Assembly (NCBI GenBank): GCA_050734185.1
Contig: JBOHUE010000075.1
Span: forward strand, 1-15,901
Reading direction: 5' to 3'
Length of the DNA: 15,901 nt
Origin: JAFALX01 sp050734185
Lineage (GTDB): Bacteria; Chloroflexota; Dormibacteria; Aeolococcales; Aeolococcaceae
The position numbers and the translations under genes are program-made. This document shows positions 12,431 to 15,901 of the stretch, piece after piece (position 1 is the first letter of the stretch; every line of letters begins with the position of its first letter). The notes beneath the pieces are model-generated. The model saw only the letters and a list, made by a program, of their open reading frames with translations, was not told the origin of the DNA and made no database searches.

Positions 12431-15112
12431 TCAGCGCGTTCGCGGGTCGGGGCTCTCGGTGTCGAGCGCGTACTGCTCGATCGCCGCAGACACGGCGTGG
12501 CGCGGCAGCCGGTCCTGCATGGCGAGTCCCTCGAGCACCGCCACGGTGACCGACTCGGCGTCCGTCTCGAAGTGACGGCGCAGCGCCTGCCGCGTGTCGC
12601 TGCGGCCGTAGCCGTCGGTCCCCAGCGGGATGAACGGCCGCGGTGCGAACCGGCCGATCTGGTCGGGCACGGTCTTGACGTAATCGCTCACCGCGACCAC
12701 AGGGCCGTCGTCGCCGCCGAGCTGCTCCACCACGTACGAAACGCGCGGCGCGTCGTCGGGATGCAGGCGGTTCCAGCGCTCCACCTCGATCGCGTCATTG
12801 CGCAGCGCCTGATAGCTCGTGGCGCTCCACACGTCAGCTGCGACGTCGTGGTGCTCAGCGAGCATGTCCTGCGCGCGCAACGCGGCACCCATCGCGGATC
12901 CGCTGGCGAGTATGCGTGCGTGGTGCTTGCGTCCGTTCTCCGCCGCACGGAAACGGTAGAGGCCACGCACGATCCCGTCGTCGATGCCCTCGGGCATCGT
13001 CGGCATCGCGTAGTTCTCGTTGTAGAGCGTCAGGTAATAGAAGGTGTCCTCGCCCTCGACGTACATCCGGCGGATGCCGTCGCGGATGATCACCGCGAGC
13101 TCGTAGGCGAACGCGGGATCGTACACGCGCACGTTGGGCACCGCGCTGAACAGCAGCGGCGAGTGCCCGTCCCCGTGCTGCAGCCCTTCGCCGTTGAGCG
13201 TCGTGCGTCCGGCCGTGCCACCAAGCATGAAGCCGCGACCACGAGCGTCACCGAATGCCCACACGAAGTCGCCGATCCGCTGGTACCCGAACATCGAGTA
13301 GAAGATGTAGAACGGGATCACCGCCTCGCCGTGCGTTGCGTATGCGGTGCCTGCCGCTGCGAAGCTGCCCATCGCGCCGGCCTCGGTGATGCCCTCTTCG
13401 AGGATCTGCCCGTCGCTGGCCTCGCGATAGGAGAGGAGCATGCTCGCGTCCACAGGCTCGTACAGCTGACCGAACGGCGCGTAGATTCCCTTCTCGGTGA
13501 ACAGCGCGTCCATGCCGAACGTGCGCGCCTCGTCGGGAATGATCGGCACGATGCGGCGGCCGATCGTCGGGTCGCGCATGAGGTTGCGCAGGATGCCGGC
13601 GAAGGCCATCGTCGTCGACGCGGCCCGGTCGCCACTGCCACTGAGGTACTCCGCATACGGCCCGTCCGCCGGCACGTCGAGCGGCTTGGACCGCACAACG
13701 CGTTTGGGCAGCTCGCCGCCCAGGGCGCGCCGGCGTGTCTTCAGGTACTCGACCTCCTCCGACCTCTCACCCGGGTGGTAGTAGGGCGGGTCCGGCGCGT
13801 TCAGCTGCTTGTCCGTGATCGGCAGCTCGAGCGTGTCGCGGAACGACCGGAGCTCGGTCTCGCTGATCTTCTTGATCTGGTGCGTGGCGTTGCGCGCCTC
13901 GAACAGTGAGCCCAGCGTCCAACCCTTGATCGTGTGCGCCAAGATCGCCGTCGGCGCGCCCCGCTGCTCCAGCGCCAGCTTGTACGCGGAGTAGAGCTTG
14001 CGGTAGTCATGGCCGCCGCGCCGCAGGTGGCGCAACTGATCGTCGGTCATGTGCGCGACCATGCGGCGCAGGCGCGGATCCGGTCCGAAGAAGTGCTCGC
14101 GGATGTACGCGCCCGTTTCGGTCGCGTATTTCTGAAACTCGCCGTCGGTGACGTTGTTCATCTTGTCGACGAGCACGCCGTCGACATCACGCATGAGCAG
14201 CTCGTCCCACTCCCGGCCCCAGATCACCTTGATCACGTTCCAGCCCGCGCCGCGGAAGATGCCCTCGAGCTCCTGAATGATCTTGCCGTTGCCGCGCACC
14301 GGACCATCGAGGCGCTGGAGGTTGCAGTTGACGACGAAGATGAGGTTGTCCAACTGTTCGCGCGCCGCCAGCGAGAGTGCACCCAGCGACTCAGGTTCGT
14401 CGCACTCACCATCGCCGAGGAAGCACCACACGCGCGACTCCTCGGTGTTGGCGATCTTGCGGTTGTAGAGGTAGCGGTTGAAGCGCGCTTGATAGATCGA
14501 GTTGAGTGGCGCGATCCCCATTGACACCGTCGGGAACTCCCAGAAGTCCGGCATGAGGCGCGGATGCGGGTACGAGCTCAGCCCGTTGCCGCCCGTCTCG
14601 CGCCGGAAGTTGTCCATCTGCGCCTCGGTGATGCGGCCCTCGAGGAACGCGTGCGAGTACATGCCCGGCGCCGCGTGCCCCTGGTAGTACACCTGGTCAC
14701 CGGACCTGCCGTCGTCCTTGCCCCGGAAAAAGTGGTTGAAGCCCACCTCGTACAGCGACGCCGCCGACGCGTACGTCGAGAGGTGACCTCCGATGCCCTC
14801 GCTGCGGTGGTTGGCGCGCGTCACCATGACCGCCGCGTTCCACCGGACGATGCGACGGATGCGGCGCTCCATCTCCTCGTCGCCGGGAAACCACGGCTCC
14901 TGCTCCGGCGGGATCGTGTTGATGTATGGCGTGGACACAAGCGACGGCACCGGCACCTGCAACCGACGCGCGCGCTCGAGCAGCTTGCCGACGACGAACC
15001 GCGCGCGCACCGGACCCTCGGTCGCGACGAGGGCGTCGAGCGACTCGAGCCACTCGCCGGTCTCGGCCGGGTCGTTGTCCGGCAGCTGGTGGAGGAAGGC
15101 GTCGAATGTCAT
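12431..15112 (-). CDS. aceE: Pyruvate dehydrogenase E1 component (homodimeric type)
   Basis: An 893-residue thiamine-diphosphate enzyme, the normal length for AceE, which decarboxylates pyruvate and reductively acetylates the E2 lipoyl domain to feed acetyl-CoA synthesis. Seen in order: N-terminal E2-binding region (1-50), ANHRSEGIGGHLSTYASAAS (100-119), HFFRGKDD (127-134), VYYQGHAAPGMYSHAFLEGR (141-160), the ThDP/Mg motif GDGECDEPES...VVNCN (233-264), HTIKGWTLG in the middle domain, and the C-terminal EEGITEAGAMGSF, GGTAGRTTLNGEGLQHGDG and YYLTLYNENY regions. ATG 15112 was chosen because the conserved N-terminus begins there; the frame further upstream is antisense to the acyltransferase. 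A TACCCT -10 box lies 8 bases upstream and no ribosome-binding site is seen. No E2 or lipoamide dehydrogenase gene adjoins, as is usual for actinobacterial aceE. Confidence 0.97.
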   Translation of the reverse strand: MTFDAFLHQLPDNDPAETGEWLESLDALVATEGPVRARFVVGKLLERARRLQVPVPSLVSTPYINTIPPEQEPWFPGDEEMERRIRRIVRWNAAVMVTRANHRSEGIGGHLSTYASAASLYEVGFNHFFRGKDDGRSGDQVYYQGHAAPGMYSHAFLEGRITEAQMDNFRRETGGNGLSSYPHPRLMPDFWEFPTVSMGIAPLNSIYQARFNRYLYNRKIANTEESRVWCFLGDGECDEPESLGALSLAAREQLDNLIFVVNCNLQRLDGPVRGNGKIIQELEGIFRGAGWNVIKVIWGREWDELLMRDVDGVLVDKMNNVTDGEFQKYATETGAYIREHFFGPDPRLRRMVAHMTDDQLRHLRRGGHDYRKLYSAYKLALEQRGAPTAILAHTIKGWTLGSLFEARNATHQIKKISETELRSFRDTLELPITDKQLNAPDPPYYHPGERSEEVEYLKTRRRALGGELPKRVVRSKPLDVPADGPYAEYLSGSGDRAASTTMAFAGILRNLMRDPTIGRRIVPIIPDEARTFGMDALFTEKGIYAPFGQLYEPVDASMLLSYREASDGQILEEGITEAGAMGSFAAAGTAYATHGEAVIPFYIFYSMFGYQRIGDFVWAFGDARGRGFMLGGTAGRTTLNGEGLQHGDGHSPLLFSAVPNVRVYDPAFAYELAVIIRDGIRRMYVEGEDTFYYLTLYNENYAMPTMPEGIDDGIVRGLYRFRAAENGRKHHARILASGSAMGAALRAQDMLAEHHDVAADVWSATSYQALRNDAIEVERWNRLHPDDAPRVSYVVEQLGGDDGPVVAVSDYVKTVPDQIGRFAPRPFIPLGTDGYGRSDTRQALRRHFETDAESVTVAVLEGLAMQDRLPRHAVSAAIEQYALDTESPDPRTR

Positions 15113-15120
15113 CAGGTCGC

Positions 15121-15126
15121 AGGGTA
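15121..15126 (-). promoter_or_regulatory. -10 box of aceE
   Basis: On the minus strand TACCCT ends 8 bases before the aceE ATG (15112), implying a 5' leader of 0-2 bases. It lies in the 54-base divergent gap shared with the acyltransferase gene. Confidence 0.45.
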
Positions 15127-15149
15127 ACGCGTCGCCCGTCCGGCTCCAG

Positions 15150-15155
15150 TATCGT
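15150..15155 (+). promoter_or_regulatory. -10 box of acyltransferase gene
   Basis: TATCGT ends 11 bases before ATG 15167, so the leader would be about 4-5 bases; GCGGAG abuts the ATG too closely for a normal ribosome-binding site. This and the aceE -10 box are 23 bases apart and face away from each other, so binding at one may exclude the other. Confidence 0.35.
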
Positions 15156-15166
15156 TCGCTGCGGAG

Positions 15167-15901
15167 ATGGGACAGGCGAGGCTGGAGCGGCTCACCGAGG
15201 CTGACGAGCACATCCTCGAGCTGGAGCACGGCTCTGTCGCCGGGCATTGGTGCAAGGTGGTGATGGTCGACGGCCGGCTCGACACCGCGCGCGTCCGCCG
15301 TGCGGTGGGCGAGCGCATCGGTGCCACCCGACGGCTGCGGCAGCGGCTCGAGTTCCTGCCGCGAGGGTTCGGCCGCCCGGTCTGGGTCGACGACGCGGAC
15401 TTCGATCTGACCTGGCACGTCGCATCCGTCGGCACCGTCGCTCCACTCGACAGCGCGCAGCTGCGCGACGTGATCGCGTCGCGCATGCAGGAGCGGCTGG
15501 ACCGCTCCCGGCCGCTCTGGCGGCTCGAGGTGGCCCCACTGCAGGACGGCGGGACGGCGCTGCTCTGGCGCGGCCACCACTGCATGGCAGACGGCTTCAC
15601 CGCGATGCGGATCGGAGGTGAGTGCATCTGGGACGATGCCGAAGGCGCCGCCGCGACCATCGCAGACCGCACAGCGACCGGCGCTACACGGGGCGCGCTC
15701 CTCACCGCAGCAGCGCTCGACCGCGGGGCAGCCGCGGTGCGTGAGGCTCGATCGCTCGCCCGCGACCTGACCGGCGTGCGCCACTGGCGCGAGGGCCTTG
15801 CGCAGGTGGGCGCGGTCGCCGCGAGCGCGCGGCGTGAGCTGACCACTGCCCCGATCGCCTCGTGTTTCGACGGCCCCCTCGGGCGCCGCCGAGCAGTGGC
15901 G
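15167..15901 (+). CDS. Wax ester synthase/diacylglycerol acyltransferase, N-terminal part (partial)
   Basis: The frame is open from ATG 15167 to the window edge, giving 245 residues of a protein that should be about 450 long. It matches the WS/DGAT family (condensation-domain fold): the active-site motif HHCMADG (137-143, HHxxxDG) with its catalytic second His138, SRPLWRLEVAPL (114-125), and FDGPLGRRRAVA (234-245), the counterpart of the family's NGPxGxxR segment that leads into the C-terminal domain. The N-terminal LTEADEHILELE (9-20) matches the usual LSxxDxxFLxxE opening and supports the start. Such enzymes esterify acyl-CoA to fatty alcohol or diacylglycerol at the membrane, making storage lipid. 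It is divergent from aceE, sharing a 54-base promoter region. Whether the protein prefers wax ester or triacylglycerol cannot be told. Confidence 0.9.
   Translation, partial: MGQARLERLTEADEHILELEHGSVAGHWCKVVMVDGRLDTARVRRAVGERIGATRRLRQRLEFLPRGFGRPVWVDDADFDLTWHVASVGTVAPLDSAQLRDVIASRMQERLDRSRPLWRLEVAPLQDGGTALLWRGHHCMADGFTAMRIGGECIWDDAEGAAATIADRTATGATRGALLTAAALDRGAAAVREARSLARDLTGVRHWREGLAQVGAVAASARRELTTAPIASCFDGPLGRRRAVA

Noticed and set aside
12338..13909. 523-codon plus-strand open frame
   Set aside because: It is antisense to conserved aceE and GNAT coding sequence and shows no domain.
15113..15784. 224-codon upstream extension of aceE
   Set aside because: It runs antisense through the WS/DGAT gene; the AceE N-terminus known from the family begins at ATG 15112.

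Overview
The window is GC-rich, densely coding DNA. It carries lipoproteins with LxxC lipoboxes, GTG starts, several genes that appear to be leaderless (a TAnnnT -10 box 6-8 bases before the start codon), a homodimeric-type pyruvate dehydrogenase E1 (AceE) and a wax ester synthase/diacylglycerol acyltransferase. Together these suggest an actinobacterium or a related high-GC soil lineage such as Thermoleophilia, Acidimicrobiia or Dormibacterota. No rRNA, tRNA, insertion sequence, CRISPR array or phage gene was seen. It looks like ordinary chromosome.

Left part (1-6200). A Liv-type amino-acid/amide-binding lipoprotein (minus strand) is followed by a stable hairpin and possibly the first codons of the next transporter gene, cut by the window edge. 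Divergent from it is a tight four-gene plus-strand operon: an unrecognised 7-TM membrane protein, a class III (GABA-type) aminotransferase, an NAD(P)-aldehyde dehydrogenase and an alpha/beta hydrolase whose nucleophile position is cysteine. All three junctions can be read as the same 4-base GTGA stop/start overlap. The inferred role is uptake and oxidation of an omega-amino acid (GABA-like) through a semialdehyde to a carboxylic acid; the hydrolase may open a precursor or act on a product. A hairpin terminator closes the operon and also serves the convergent gene.

Middle part (6200-10930). A secreted glutamic (G1/eqolisin) peptidase and a monofunctional proline dehydrogenase lie on the minus strand. 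Divergent from proline dehydrogenase, at back-to-back leaderless promoters, is an MFS exporter. It is followed by a SurA/PrsA-like foldase lipoprotein, with a parvulin core in unusual motif order, overlapped by an RNA 2',3'-cyclic phosphodiesterase (ThpR/LigT).

Right part (10950-15901). On the minus strand are a PHB-depolymerase-like esterase lipoprotein, a GNAT acetyltransferase whose true start is unclear, and full-length aceE. Divergent from aceE, over 54 bases, starts a wax ester synthase/DGAT that runs off the window. AceE makes acetyl-CoA, and WS/DGAT uses acyl-CoA to make storage lipid.

The most interesting leads are the cysteine-nucleophile hydrolase in the aminotransferase/ALDH operon, the permuted-looking parvulin lipoprotein, the prokaryotic G1 peptidase with a paired CACGTG box upstream, the palindrome on the -35 box of the transporter promoter, and the GNAT gene without an ordinary start codon where the family fold should begin. 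No clearly new multi-gene defence or mobile system was seen.
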